Shown here piece by piece: positions 1-9,180 of a stretch of DNA of 23,652 bases. The DNA is taken from positions 938,432 to 962,083 of the forward strand of contig BFEA01000466.1 in NCBI GenBank assembly GCA_003427395.1. The letters run 5' to 3'. The notes below the pieces were generated by a model. The model saw only the letters and a program-made list of their open reading frames with translations, searched no databases and was not told the DNA's origin. The translations under genes and the position numbers were made by a program. This stretch comes from Chara braunii (Eukaryota; Streptophyta; Charophyceae; Charales; Characeae). The number at the start of each line of letters is the position of its first letter. The stretch's first letter is position 1.

Positions 1-490
1 TACACTAAGTATGAACAAGACATGGAGATGCTAGACTAGATGGGAAGCACATGCACATATGGGGAAGATCAACCGGAATATTACACTAAGTATGAGAATG
101 ACAATGAGTGATTAGACTAATGAAAAGCACATGTATGTAAAGGGAAGATCAACCGGAACATCACACTAAGTATGAACATGACAATGAGTGATTAGACTAG
201 ATGGAAAGCGCTTGCATATGAAGGGAAGATCAATCGGAACATCACACTAAGTATGAGCATGACAATGAGTGATTAGACTAATGAAAAATACATGTATGTG
301 AAGGGAAGATCAACTGTAACATCATACTAAGCATGAACATGACAATGAGTGATTAGACTAATGAAAAACACATGTATGTGAAGGGAAGATCAACCGGAAC
401 ATCATACTAAGCATGAACATGACAAAGAGATGCTAGACTAGATGGAAAATACTTACATATGAAGGGAAGATCATCCGGAATATCACATGC
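1..490. repeat. ~80-bp satellite array (left edge)
   Basis: Tandem units recur with 80-81 bp spacing; the core aagatcaaccgga starts near 65, 145, 226, 306, 386 and 467. Each unit also carries a 'tgaacatgacaatgag' block, a 'tagactaatg' block and a 'cacatgtatg' block. The array decays after about 490. The same family, in the same orientation, fills 19455-22240, and the last units of that array (22142-22240) are the closest in form to these. No coding potential is seen. Confidence 0.95.
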
Positions 491-689
491 TATTACTTAA
501 GTGAAAACAAGAGTCTAAGTAGGCAAGATCACCAAAGTTGAATCAAATGTCATCTATGAAAGAAACGCTATACTACCTACTTGTTTGAGTGTGAAAAATA
601 CAAGTTTGGAGTTCCCAAATCACCAGGATGACAATTTGTTGTCATAACACAATTGGTTTTCTCATTCTATGCCTTGACTTTGTTGATTA
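491..689. other. AT-rich spacer with small inverted repeats
   Basis: No gene is seen. A short palindrome tgacaa-ttt-gttgtca-like element lies at 629-645, and acaatttgtt (about 632-641) is repeated inverted as aacaaattgt (about 689-698), just beyond the stop of the methyltransferase fragment. The first ~100 bp may be very degenerate satellite. Confidence 0.5.
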
Positions 690-1055
690 ACAAATTGTAG
701 GCAAGTTTTTCGGATGCGACTCAATGTCAGACATTTGCTCCGAAAGGGAGATGTTTGTCTAGTACAACCGCTGCCTTTGCTGTGGTAATACCCACTTCAA
801 ATCGGTGAGCCCAGGCACAACTCCCCTTAAGTGCTTCTTAATCTCAAATCTGTCTTCCCATTTCATCGAGGACGCATTCTCGAGCAGAAACCATTTTGGT
901 CTCGCCTCATTCATTACTCTTATAAAAAATAATCTACTTTTCGGTCCGTGCAATCCATGTTTTCCCTTTACCGTTCCCCGACGCTCAGTCCTTGCCAAAT
1001 CCACATGCATCTTCCCCGGGTCCTTTCGCCCGACTCTCCTCAGGTTCTGCCAATT
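690..1055 (-). pseudogene. C5-cytosine DNA methyltransferase fragment, DNMT3-like
   Basis: The frame is open from 1055 down to a TAG at 759-761, then continues to a TAA at 687-689. It contains a GKKS/GPKS-RLFF block, then EARPKWFLLENASSM, which fits conserved motif IV of C5-methyltransferases (ENV, here ENA), then EIKKHL, and then PQQRQRLY immediately followed by the stop and TNI. In the family this last block reads R-x-RLYWTNI or similar, so the stop sits on the position of the conserved Trp (TGG to TAG). The spacing and the RPKWFLLEN, SKHL-like and QQRxRLYWTNI-like order resemble DNMT3 and its plant/algal homologues more than DNMT1 or CMT. SAM-binding motif I, the PC active-site motif and the C-terminal motifs IX-X are absent from this piece. 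The right end runs into a minisatellite. It is either an exon relic of a host gene or decayed cargo of the neighbouring same-strand retroelement. Catalysis is impossible from this fragment alone. Confidence 0.75.
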
Positions 1056-1079
1056 TTACATTCATATCACTCTTTGTCC

Positions 1080-1655
1080 TTTCCCGTATCCAGGCTTTAA
1101 AATGCGCATTACTCAGTCCCTCTTATTCACATCTTTCTTCTGGCCTCTTGCCAGGCCTCTCTCATACTCATGCAAAGTCCATTCTACCTGTATCTCTTTT
1201 TTGAGCGTCTTGCCAGACTTTTCCTTAGGTCTATGCAAAGCTAATTTCACATATCTTTCTTTTCTGAACATCCTGCCAGACCTTCTCTCAAGCCCATGCT
1301 AGGTCAAATACTCATCCATTCCTCTCCTGGACATCTCGCCAGGTCTCTTCTCAAGCCTATGTGGAGTCATTCACACATCTTTTCCTCAGTTGGACACCTT
1401 GCCAGACCTTTTCTCAAACTCATTCAACGTCAATTACTCATTCGTTTCTCTTCTGGACATCTTGCAAGACTTTTTTTTTTTTTTTTTCAAGCCTGCGCAA
1501 AGTCAATTAATCATCCATTCTTTTCTTCTGGACATCTTGCCAGACCTTTTCTCAAGCTTGCGCAAAGTCAATTACTCATCCATTATTTTTTTCTGGACAT
1601 CTTGCCAGACATTTTCTCAGGCTTGCGCAAAGTCAATTACTCATTTATTCTTACG
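1080..1655. repeat. 63-65-bp minisatellite
   Basis: Units built around 'tggacatcttgccagacc...ctcaagc...caaagtcaattactcatcc' recur; the gacat/equivalent position falls near 1142, 1204, 1267, 1330, 1393, 1456, 1531 and 1596. Spacing is 63 bp in the left part and 65 bp at the end. One 75-bp step contains a run of 17 T (1471-1487). Left units are the most diverged. Plus-strand ORFs across it are simply open because the period is near a multiple of three, and they show no protein-like character. Confidence 0.9.
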
Positions 1656-2904
1656 CTCATGGTAACCTTCTCTTTTGCATGCTTTTTCATCGGTAGTCCC
1701 CCCACTCAAAATGCGATGTCCCCATCGCATGACTAGTTCTCACTCGGAGGTACGCAACCTTTGGCCCACCAACGAGTAGGCGGATGCCGACCCATCAGCC
1801 CCAAAAAGGAAGGGTGATCAGTCCTCCCCCTGCTGATAACTCACCTCATCCCCTTACTTCGTCCGACCTTTTGCCGCTTACGAGATGGACGTCATTACTG
1901 AGGTACCTCCTCACATCTGGAAGGCAGGTCCAGTCCAAGCCTCCCAGGACCCCGTCTTGGCGTAAGATCTTCCTCGCGAATTGTTCCTCCCGAGTGGTGT
2001 TTTCTTAGATCCGGCCTCTTCCTTTCAAGAGAGTTGGGGCTCTCAATTAGTCCACGAGTGCAGTTACGAAGACCTCGCAATTAGTTCCGAAGCGGTTGTA
2101 ATGCTCCGGCGGGGCGGTATCAATGCCCTGTGGTGGTTGTGGCTTCCACCTCCCTCTGGACAGTGCTGCTCAACTTAATGCGAGCCGCCGTGGTCCATTC
2201 CAAGCGGCCATGCCGCCCCTCAACGACATGGCGTGTGGTTGGGGAGAACAAAAGAGACTAGAAAAAAAGAATGGCTCTCTCGCCCATTTGGTTCCCTCAC
2301 CCTTTGACGTTTAGGCGTTCAACACGAGGCGCAATTTGAACTTCCCGACTGGAGCTCGTTGTCGAGGTCAGTTCCAGACGTCCCACACCGATCCAAGCGG
2401 TAGGTGCCTTGGTCCTTTAACCCTCATCCTCTTNCAAGAGGAACAGGTCGCGCTGAGACTTTTTCCCTTACAGGGATAGAGGTCTTGGGGTCGCGGTGCG
2501 AGCACCGGTATCCCCCCTCCTGCTGAGGCCAAAGACTAGAAAAAGAGAAAATTCATTTCAAGGCTATTTCCAAGTCCATTTCAAGTTGCCTAGGGTCCTC
2601 TGACTATGCAATGCAATATTCAGTTCCCAATCATTCAATCCAATGCTATTTCCAAACTTGATTCTCATGGCTAGTCTAACAGCCTCTCATCAACAAGGCC
2701 ACCCACATGGCCGGTCAGGCGGTCATTCCCTCAATAGCCATTTCTCAAGACTGACCCTTCCGCCCACTCAATCCTCAATTTTCTCATTCCTCAACACCCA
2801 ATCTCTGTGACCGTCCCAACGGTCTCTGCCCTTCTCGGCTTTAAGGCTCCGCCTTCTTTATCCTGTCCTTCTGATTCACATCTTTCTTCCGCCCCCTTGG
2901 CTAT
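1656..2904. other. Unassigned, no recognisable gene
   Basis: Pyrimidine-rich on the + strand, with only short ORFs that look like chance. It contains one ambiguous base at 2434 and a small GC-rich hairpin around 2494-2508 (cggtg-cgag-caccg). I see no LTR match to the other side of the retroelement, and no tRNA or known element. Confidence 0.4.
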
Positions 2905-3255
2905 TTCAGTGGCCGACCCACCGACCCTTTTCATCTTTTTCGTCCATCCCTTTGGCTTATTTCAATGATCGACCCACCGGCCCTTTCCATCTCTTCCTCT
3001 CATCCCATTGGCTATTTCAATGACCGACCCACCGGCCCTTTCCATTTCTCTCATCCTATTGGTTATTTCAATGACCGACCCACCGGCCCTTTCCATTTCT
3101 CTCATCCCATTGGCTATTTCAATGACCGACCCACCGGCCCTTTCNATTTCTCTCATCCCATTGGTTATTTCAATGACCGACCCACTGACCTTTTCCATCT
3201 CTTTCATCCCATTGGCTATTTCAATGACCGACCCACCGACCCTTTCCATCTCTTA
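2905..3255. repeat. 51-bp minisatellite
   Basis: Seven units of 'ttggctatttcaatgaccgacccaccggccctttccat...' start, by the tgaccgaccc box, near 2910, 2966, 3021, 3072, 3123, 3174 and 3225. The inner spacing is exactly 51 bp and the first two steps are 55-56 bp. Because 51 is 17 codons, both strands stay open and would give 17-residue repeats (minus strand: MREMERAGGSVIEIANG-like). I treat this as a by-product of period length, not a gene. It has one ambiguous base at 3145. Confidence 0.95.
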
Positions 3256-3349
3256 TTGCTTATTCCAGCACGTTCTCAATCAACCTTTCTCAATCAAATA
3301 TGCAGGGGACCCCAGTGCCTATTTCAAAAGGAATGACCCTTATCAGGGG

Positions 3350-3718
3350 CCATTCCCGAACAACCTGGTTAGGGTCGTTCTTTTCCATTTCTCAAGTCGA
3401 ACAGCCTGGTTAGGGCCATTCCTTTCCATTCTCAAGTCGAACAGCCTGGTTAGGGCCATTCATTTCCATTCTCAAGTCGAACAGCCTGGTTAGGGTCATT
3501 CCTTTACATTCTCAAGTCGAACAGCCTGGTTAGGGCCATTCCTTTCCATTCTCAAGTCGAACAGCCTGGTTAGGGCCATTCATTTCCATTCTCAAGTCGA
3601 ACAGCCTGGTTAGGGCCATTCCTTTCCATTCTCAAGTCGAACAGCCTGGTTACGGTCATTCTTTTCCATTCTCAAGTCGAACAGCTTGGTTAGGGTCATT
3701 CCTTTCCATTCTCAATGT
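3350..3718. repeat. 40-bp minisatellite
   Basis: Nine units with the core acagcctggttagggccatt start near 3360, 3401, 3441, 3481, 3521, 3561, 3601, 3641 and 3681, a near-perfect 40-bp period. The rest of each unit is 'cctttccattctcaagtcga'. Very low divergence between units points to recent expansion. Begins about 95 bp after the 51-bp array. Confidence 0.97.
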
Positions 3719-3820
3719 TAGTGCCCGAAGGGGTGGGCCTCAAGGTTACGGATCCCATTTCTGTCTTGGAGGTTAGAAGGTGACCATCTCATCTTTTGCG
3801 TGCTGTTCTTTTTTTTTCTC
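3719..3820. other. Spacer between minisatellites
   Basis: About 100 bp with no repeat unit and no coding signal, ending in a short T-rich tract just before the 29-bp array. Confidence 0.5.
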
Positions 3821-3965
3821 ATTTCTCACAGTAATGTACCATCCATTCCATTTTTCACAGTAATGTACCATCCATTTCATTTCTCACAGTAATGTACCAT
3901 CCATTCCATTTCTCACAGTAATGTACCATTCATTCCATTTCTCACAGTAATGTACCATCCATGCG
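3821..3965. repeat. 29-bp minisatellite
   Basis: Five units of 'atttctcacagtaatgtacc' plus 'atccattcc' have the acagtaatg box at 3828, 3857, 3886, 3915 and 3944, an exact 29-bp period. It is the third distinct tandem repeat within 1.1 kb. Confidence 0.95.
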
Positions 3966-4641
3966 TACATCCGACTTAGCGTCTAGCACTCGAGTTGGGG
4001 CTCGCGACCCCAAGCAGCACTAGCCCACCCGGCCGTTTATCCATAACAAAAGACAAAGGCGCCCCTTCCATTTTCACTCTTCCTGATCTCTCAGGTTCCG
4101 GCTATTCTTAGTCTCATTCATGACTCAGTTGGATTAGGCTCCTAGGGAAAGAGTGTTCTTCACGCCCCTTAACCCATAGGTTCCTTAACCTCTCTTGTAC
4201 TCGACCAATCATTCAATGTCATGGATTGCTTGTCAATCCGTACTCAAGGTTTTCCCCTCTCAAAAGCATAATCCTTATTCCATACAGAATTCACAATACA
4301 TCTTCTCCCAATTGGTCTCATCCCAAATCCCATGTCTTTGTCTTATGTACCCAAGGTAACTCATCCAAAAAGTAGCATAAAAAACTATCTTCTATCTTAT
4401 CGTGACACAGCCTTAGCTGACCCTCTTTTCACTTCATCCTTAGCAAGCTTTCCCATACTATACACGTTTTCGTCATTCTCATGTCTCTGCAGACAGAAAA
4501 GCAGCGATCCTTTTTAATGCTAAGTCAACACCTAGTTCCTATTGCTGCCTTGCGCCTCGTCTTGCCCAGTTCCTTGTCCACCCCGTTCCTCGGCAGGCTT
4601 CCTAACCCCCAGGCCGTAGGTCTCAATCTCTCTTTTCATCC
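3966..4641. other. Unassigned region 3' of the post-pol ORF
   Basis: No gene is seen. Relative to the minus-strand retroelement this is where the 3' untranslated region, polypurine tract and 3' LTR should start. Purine runs on the minus strand occur near 4246-4262 and 4622-4640, but neither is followed by a clear TG-start repeat that I could match on the far side of the element. A 6-bp stem hairpin lies at 3995-4013. Confidence 0.4.
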
Positions 4642-5445
4642 TTACAATTTAATGCGACTCTGCCTCGTTGAAAAATCCAGTGGTGTGGCTTCCGCCCCTG
4701 CCCTTGCGAGTTCCCGAGTCTTAATAATCCATTTGTGCCTGATCACATTGGTCAATTGCTGAAACCAATGACTGGGCGTTGGCCCAAACTCGTCCTCCCA
4801 TCTTAAAGCCCCGTCGTCCGGCTGGTGCATCGGAGGCCGCCCCTCTTCCCTAGGCCTTGAGATCTCATCCCTCTCATCCCCGCTGTTGATTTCTATGACT
4901 TCTCGCACATCCTCCTCCTCGTCCCCCTCGTCTTCAGTCTGTATAGGGCTATACCCACCAACAAGGTTCTTTGGATCATAAGTAAAAGGGATCTCTGTCC
5001 CCGTCCCATACCCCTCATAACTGCCGTGACCGCTTCGTCCTTCAAGCGGGCTCTCTCTTTTCTCCTCGTCCTCCTCACATTCGTCGCGCATACCTTGTCC
5101 CCCCTCACTTTCCCCATGCCAAGTTTCACGTCGTTCGCCCCTGTTGGCCCCTTCCTCGTTAGAGACCCGAGCCTTATCTCTCATTTCTGTGTTGCCTCCT
5201 TCCTCCACATTTGCCCTTCCCTTGTCGCCCTCACTGTCAGATGATATTTCTATACCTTCTCCCTTGCGGAGGGGTGAGGGTTTCCTACACAAGCATTTCC
5301 TTCCACCCCTGCCTACCACTGGCCCGCCCATGAGCCCAATGTACAATTTTCTCTTCGTTGTCCTCCTCCCTTGGCTTGGTCCAGCTTCTTTCCCTCCGGT
5401 AGGCCTGTTGATTGCCCCGCTGTCGTTCTCGTTGCTGAATTCCAT
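4642..5445 (-). CDS. Acidic post-pol ORF of unknown function (267 aa)
   Basis: An intact ORF lies downstream of pol in the same orientation. The frame opens earlier (to 5514), but I chose ATG 5443-5445 because the preceding codons have no ATG and this one sits in an AAAATGG context. The protein is strongly hydrophilic and acidic, rich in E, G, R and D, with no signal peptide or membrane span, so it is not an envelope-like protein. A basic glycine-rich stretch (KRKLYIGLMGGPVVGRGGRK) lies near residues 31-50. Two hydrophobic-plus-acidic patches, IEISSDSEGD (about 65-74) and VIEINSGDE (about 184-192), resemble SUMO-interacting motifs. The C-terminal ~50 residues (with WEDEFGPTPSHWFQQL) are less repetitive and look most domain-like. 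I recognise no family. It could be an element-encoded accessory protein or a chance open frame in biased sequence. Being intact next to a decayed pol is notable. Confidence 0.5.
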   Translation of the reverse strand: MEFSNENDSGAINRPTGGKEAGPSQGRRTTKRKLYIGLMGGPVVGRGGRKCLCRKPSPLRKGEGIEISSDSEGDKGRANVEEGGNTEMRDKARVSNEEGANRGERRETWHGESEGGQGMRDECEEDEEKRESPLEGRSGHGSYEGYGTGTEIPFTYDPKNLVGGYSPIQTEDEGDEEEDVREVIEINSGDERDEISRPREEGRPPMHQPDDGALRWEDEFGPTPSHWFQQLTNVIRHKWIIKTRELARAGAEATPLDFSTRQSRIKL

Positions 5446-5816
5446 TTTTGTCTTTTCTCGTTTTACTTCTAAGCCCTGTATAACAAAACAACACCCGCAA
5501 TGTCCCTCACACACTTGCGCCTCCCCCTCCTCTTAGGCCGGTAGGCATTCCCAAAATGCACCCAGTATCCCTCGAATCACGCCCTTTTTATACATGCGAA
5601 TGCGTCGTTTGTGATAACCCCATTTTTTTCCCGTAAAAAACTATGGTACAATGCCCCAAAACATCCCTTCCCGTTGTCACACAAACCAGATATTGCAAAC
5701 CCCTAAGTCATGCTGCCTTTCAACCTCAGTCAGTCCAAGCCAAAGCGCCAGTCCCAAAAAAATGACAGTCCCACGAACATGGTCAGAGACAAACCATAGT
5801 GTGGGCAAGGCTGTGG
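5446..5816. other. Spacer between pol and post-pol ORF
   Basis: About 370 bp between the stop after the integrase GPY/F module and the ATG of the acidic ORF. No motif recognised. Confidence 0.5.
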
Positions 5817-6420
5817 TTACTCTTTAGCTTGTGGCTCCTTAGTTTCCTTATCTTCGGCCTCCTGAAGCCATTGTTCCACTGGGTCCCGACTTAGAAACCT
5901 GACCAGTCTTTGCCCCGGGAAGGGCCCTTTCAATCCAGTTCCATCCAAATCTTTCAGTTCAAAGGTGTTCAATCCCATCCACTTGGCGACTCGGTAGGGG
6001 CCTTTGAACCTCCTTCCCAACTGTCCCGATCAAGTACTTTCTAGTGCCGAGTTCCTTAGCAATACCATCTCCCCCACCTGAAGTGACTCCTTTCTGACAT
6101 TCTTAACCTGGTCTCACCTTGCTTTGTCCCTCATTCTGCTGTCCATCACCCGGCTGACGATGTCTTCCATGACCTCCTCATTCTTAAGGATTTGTTGACA
6201 TCTTGCGTTGATTAACTCTTCAGTGGTCATTTGCGGATCATCATCTAACCTATTCCAGGTAGGTACCAAGGCTTCCACAGGAAAGTCGATTTCTCTTCCG
6301 TACCAAAGCTTTGTCGGGATACATCCTGTTGTCCTTTTATGAGTCATATTCTCTGCAAAGACAGCCTGCTTAATACCTAGGCCAGTTCCCCAGATGGTCT
6401 GCTGCGAGCTTTGCAATCGT
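5817..6420 (-). pseudogene. Integrase C-terminal part with GPY/F module
   Basis: This continues the integrase after a one-base frameshift near 6370-6375. The frame contains KQAVFAENMTHKRTTG and PTKLWYGREIDFPVE, typical of the region after the catalytic core where the element 'proposes' P-x-x-L-xYG. After two in-frame stops (TGA 6114-6116 between KAR and DQV, TGA 6030-6032 between EST and SGQ) it reaches RRFKGPYRVAKW and NTFELKDLDG, the GPY/F module found after Ty3/Gypsy integrases. The frame ends in a charged tail at 5817. Both TGA codons fall where related elements appear to have Trp (from TGG); this is family knowledge, not checked. No chromodomain-like sequence follows. Confidence 0.85.
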
Positions 6421-7389
6421 GTTCTTCAAGGTTCTGTACCCCCTTTCCACAGGCGCATTGGCCTTAGGGTGATACGGCTCGATGAGTTTGATCGGAACGC
6501 AGAGTCTCTTAAGCGTCCCCAATACTTCTTGGTTCACAAATTCCGTCTCATTATCTGCTATAAACCTCCTGACGAACGGATGCCTTAAGTAGAAGTCTTC
6601 TATCCAGTCCGCCACACTCCTCTCTGTCTTTTTCTTAAGGGCGACTGCCTCCATGAACCCACTCAAGTTGTCTCGTGCATCCATGATATACCTGTACCCA
6701 TCCGTTGATACAGGCATGACCGCAAGGTCGAGGTGGACCAGGTGTCCCGGCCCTAGCACCCGCGTTGGTCTAAGCGGCTCGAAGACTCGTACCGAGCTTC
6801 GTTCTTGGCAAATAAGGCAAGTCTGGCAGTATATGGCGACCATGCCTGCCATGTCTGGCCAATAATAGAGCGGCTTTATCTTTGCAAGTGTTCCTTTGGA
6901 CGACCGATGACCTCCAGTTAACCCGTCGTGCATTGCCTGGATAACGTCCACTTGCCTAGATCTTCCGCACACAACCCTTCTGGGCACAGCACCTTCCTCC
7001 CTTCGCAACAAATGCCCGCCCCTTAGGACGTACCTTTCGGCTTCTTCTCTTGCCTTAATACTGACTTCCGTAGGTTGTTTGTTTCCTACCAACAACAAAC
7101 CGATCTCCCGAAAGAGCCCTTCGTAAGATTGGACATAGAGAAACTCCTCTCCTTCCTTGCCCCCATCCTTTCCTTCCTGCATCTGATTTACCGCCCTTTG
7201 CAACTCTTTCCTTTCCCAAGATTCTACTAAGCTCATCACTCCTTCCCGGCCTCCTTCGACCGCCATTGCTATTAGTTCCTCCTTCGGTCCTACAATCACT
7301 CCCCATGAGTCATTTTCTTCTCTGCGTCCTCGAGTGGTAACTGGTCCTTCCCTAAGTTCTGCTACTACGACAGGTGCCCCCTTCTCCAA
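6373..7389 (-). pseudogene. Integrase: zinc-binding domain and DDE catalytic core
   Basis: This strand-transfer enzyme inserts element cDNA into host DNA. The frame continues from RNase H across TAG 7393-7395. The first ~110 residues are a charged linker. The HHCC zinc finger is H153, H161, then CQTCLIC with C191/C194. The catalytic core has D221 in HLDLAVM, D279 in IADNETEF and E315 in NAPVERGYRTLK; the last two are separated by exactly 35 residues (D,D-35-E). The family usually reads DNG-x-EF. Here the Gly is Glu (codon GAG), a likely damaging change beside the second catalytic Asp. The frame is lost at about 6373 (NWPRY then stop), with the continuation in another frame. Not functional as it stands. 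Confidence 0.92.
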
Positions 7390-7392
7390 AGT

Positions 7393-8064
7393 CTAGATCA
7401 ATAGTTCTCCCGATGTGCATCCCTCGCTCATCATTTCGTTATCCACCGCGAGAGTCCCTCCTTCGTATTCGAGGAAGGCGTCTATGGGCTCTGCATCCTC
7501 CATCCCCTCGGGAGTGATGCAAACCCGACTCAGCCCATTTGCCTTGTTGCGGATTCCAGCAATCCGTTCGATCTTGTAATCGAACTGCCAGATGAATCCT
7601 ACCCATCTCCCTACCGTCGGATCTATAAGCCTGTAATTCTTAAGAGCCCCTGCGACATTCGTCGGATCGATCCTTAAGATGAACAGCCTCCCGAATAGGT
7701 AGGCCTGAAAGGTCTTAAGGCAATGCAGGATGACTAGGACTTTCTTCTTGAATTGCGAGTACCGTCGTTCTGCGGAGTTCAGGGTTCTACTTTCGAACCT
7801 AATCGGCCTCTCTTTTCCTCCCTCATCCCTTTGAATCAACACACCTCCTACAGCCAAAGGTCCTTCTTCCGTCTCTAGGATGAAGGGTCGTCCCACTTCG
7901 TCATTAAAACAAGGCGCGAACAGGGCAACTGTCTCAGATGTCAATATGTCCTTGAGCCTTTGGACAACTCCTTCTCGCTCCTCCGTCCAATCCATGGTTC
8001 CTTCTTCCCTGATCATAGCCCAGATAAGCTCAACAATCTTGGCAAAGTTCTTAATGAAGATCCT
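7393..8064 (-). pseudogene. RNase H domain of the Ty3-type pol
   Basis: This domain degrades the RNA strand of the RNA:DNA hybrid during cDNA synthesis. It is in frame with the reverse transcriptase across TGA 8065-8067. It contains FILETEEGPLAVGGVL (family: TDAS-type first catalytic Asp, here Glu), SAERRYSQFKKKVLVIL (family: catalytic Glu before VLAIL, here Lys), ILRIDPTNVAGAL (third Asp kept) and NKANGLSR (family: ADALSR/ADGLSR, here Asn). So three of the four D-E-D-D positions look substituted, assuming this alignment. At least the E-to-K and D-to-N changes are single G-to-A changes. A linker follows up to TAG 7393-7395. The domain is predicted to be inactive. Confidence 0.88.
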
Positions 8065-9180
8065 TCAAAAATCGACTACGCCTAGGAATGCCCTTACATC
8101 CGTTGTCGTGCGCAACGGCGTCGACCATTGTGATATCTTGTCGGTTTTTGCCGGATCCGGCTTCCTGCCGTAAACACCGCAACGAAATCCTAGTATAGTT
8201 ACCTCCGGTACCGCTAGGATACTTTTCGGTTCACTAGCCGTAATGTTGTATACTAGGAACCGTCGGAGTAAGTTCTTGATATCCTGCAGGTGGTCCCACA
8301 CAAAACGTCGGATCCCTGGCTGGACTTCCGTCTCGTCCTTCTCCTGCGCGCCTTTGATTGGATTGTCATCCATGTAAGGTTCACATTTTTCTGGGAACAT
8401 GTCCCCGGCCACGGCGAGCATCCCGCGTTGCGCTTCGACCACCGCGTTTGTGAATCCCATAGGTGTCACTTGCATCTGTAGCTGGCCTACGGGGGTGTGC
8501 ATAGCGGTGTATGGCCTGTCCCGAACATCCAATGGAAGTTGGTCGTACCCTGAGTACAGATCTATCAGGGAGTAAATGCTCCGACCGACGTGCGATTCTG
8601 CTAATAAGTCAGCCTGAGGTAGCGAGCCAGCATCCCGGATGGTTACCGCATTCAACTTCTGCAGGTCCAGAATCCACCTTAGTGTCTTGTTAGGCTTCCG
8701 AAAGACGAACCACCGATTTGCGTATGGCGATGTCGTAGGTCTTGCGACGAAGGAGTCCATCTTTGCTCGGAGGAGGTCTGTCACTTCCCCTGCTATCCCA
8801 AATTCATAGGATGACTCCTTGTCATTCCAGCACTCATGTTCTACCGTGTGGATTCTGACCGGAGGGATGAACTTCGCATCCAGTCGTCCCTTCTGATGAT
8901 CACTAAAAGCAAATGTCAGGTGAAACTCCTTGTAGGTCCTTTTGATGAGGCGGGTTTCTTCTTCCGTTAAGAACCCGTCTATCCCTGTCTTCATTGTGTC
9001 CGCTACCTCATATGGTATCCGATGTCCCTCTGTCACCATTCTTTCTCGGATCACTCGAAGGACCTCTTCCTCCTTCTCCATAGCCTCTTCCTTTGATGTC
9101 TCTAGCAGGATCGAGACCGGTTTTGCTTTCTTCCCTACCGGCTTGTACTTTCGAACACTTCCTCTCGGGATCTTTCTCCT
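8065..9180 (-). pseudogene. Reverse transcriptase of Ty3/Gypsy type
   Basis: RNA-dependent DNA polymerase. Counting from ATG 9081 (338 residues to the stop), the motifs are: RWFVFRKPNKTLRWILDLQKLN (fingers, about 123-144, quoted in part), SLIDLYSGYDQ with catalytic D174, TPMGFTNA (about 206-213), and the catalytic PYMDD box at 235-239. The polymerase Asp residues are all present. The thumb ends RKPDPAKTDKISQW and TDVRAFLGVVDF, where TGA 8065-8067 interrupts before RIFIKNF. The true frame starts upstream of ATG 9081 and comes from the linker through a frameshift at the homopolymer 9181-9186 (six A on +), so 9081 is not a real translation start. Best-preserved part of pol. Confidence 0.95.

Noticed and set aside
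1296-1736. Long plus-strand open frame with repeated SGHLARPFLK-like segments
   Set aside because: It follows the 63-65-bp minisatellite, whose period keeps frames open; composition is not protein-like.
2484-4014. 12-base inverted match (cttggggtcgcg at 2484-2495, cgcgaccccaag at 4003-4014)
   Set aside because: Short and isolated in GC-rich sequence; not enough to call terminal inverted repeats.
4642-5445. Envelope gene in the post-pol position
   Set aside because: No signal peptide, membrane span or cysteine pattern; the product is acidic and hydrophilic.
5817-9081. Alternative genetic code with TGA read as Trp
   Set aside because: TGA at Trp-like positions fits, but TAG stops, three frameshifts and substituted catalytic residues show ordinary decay of a nuclear element.
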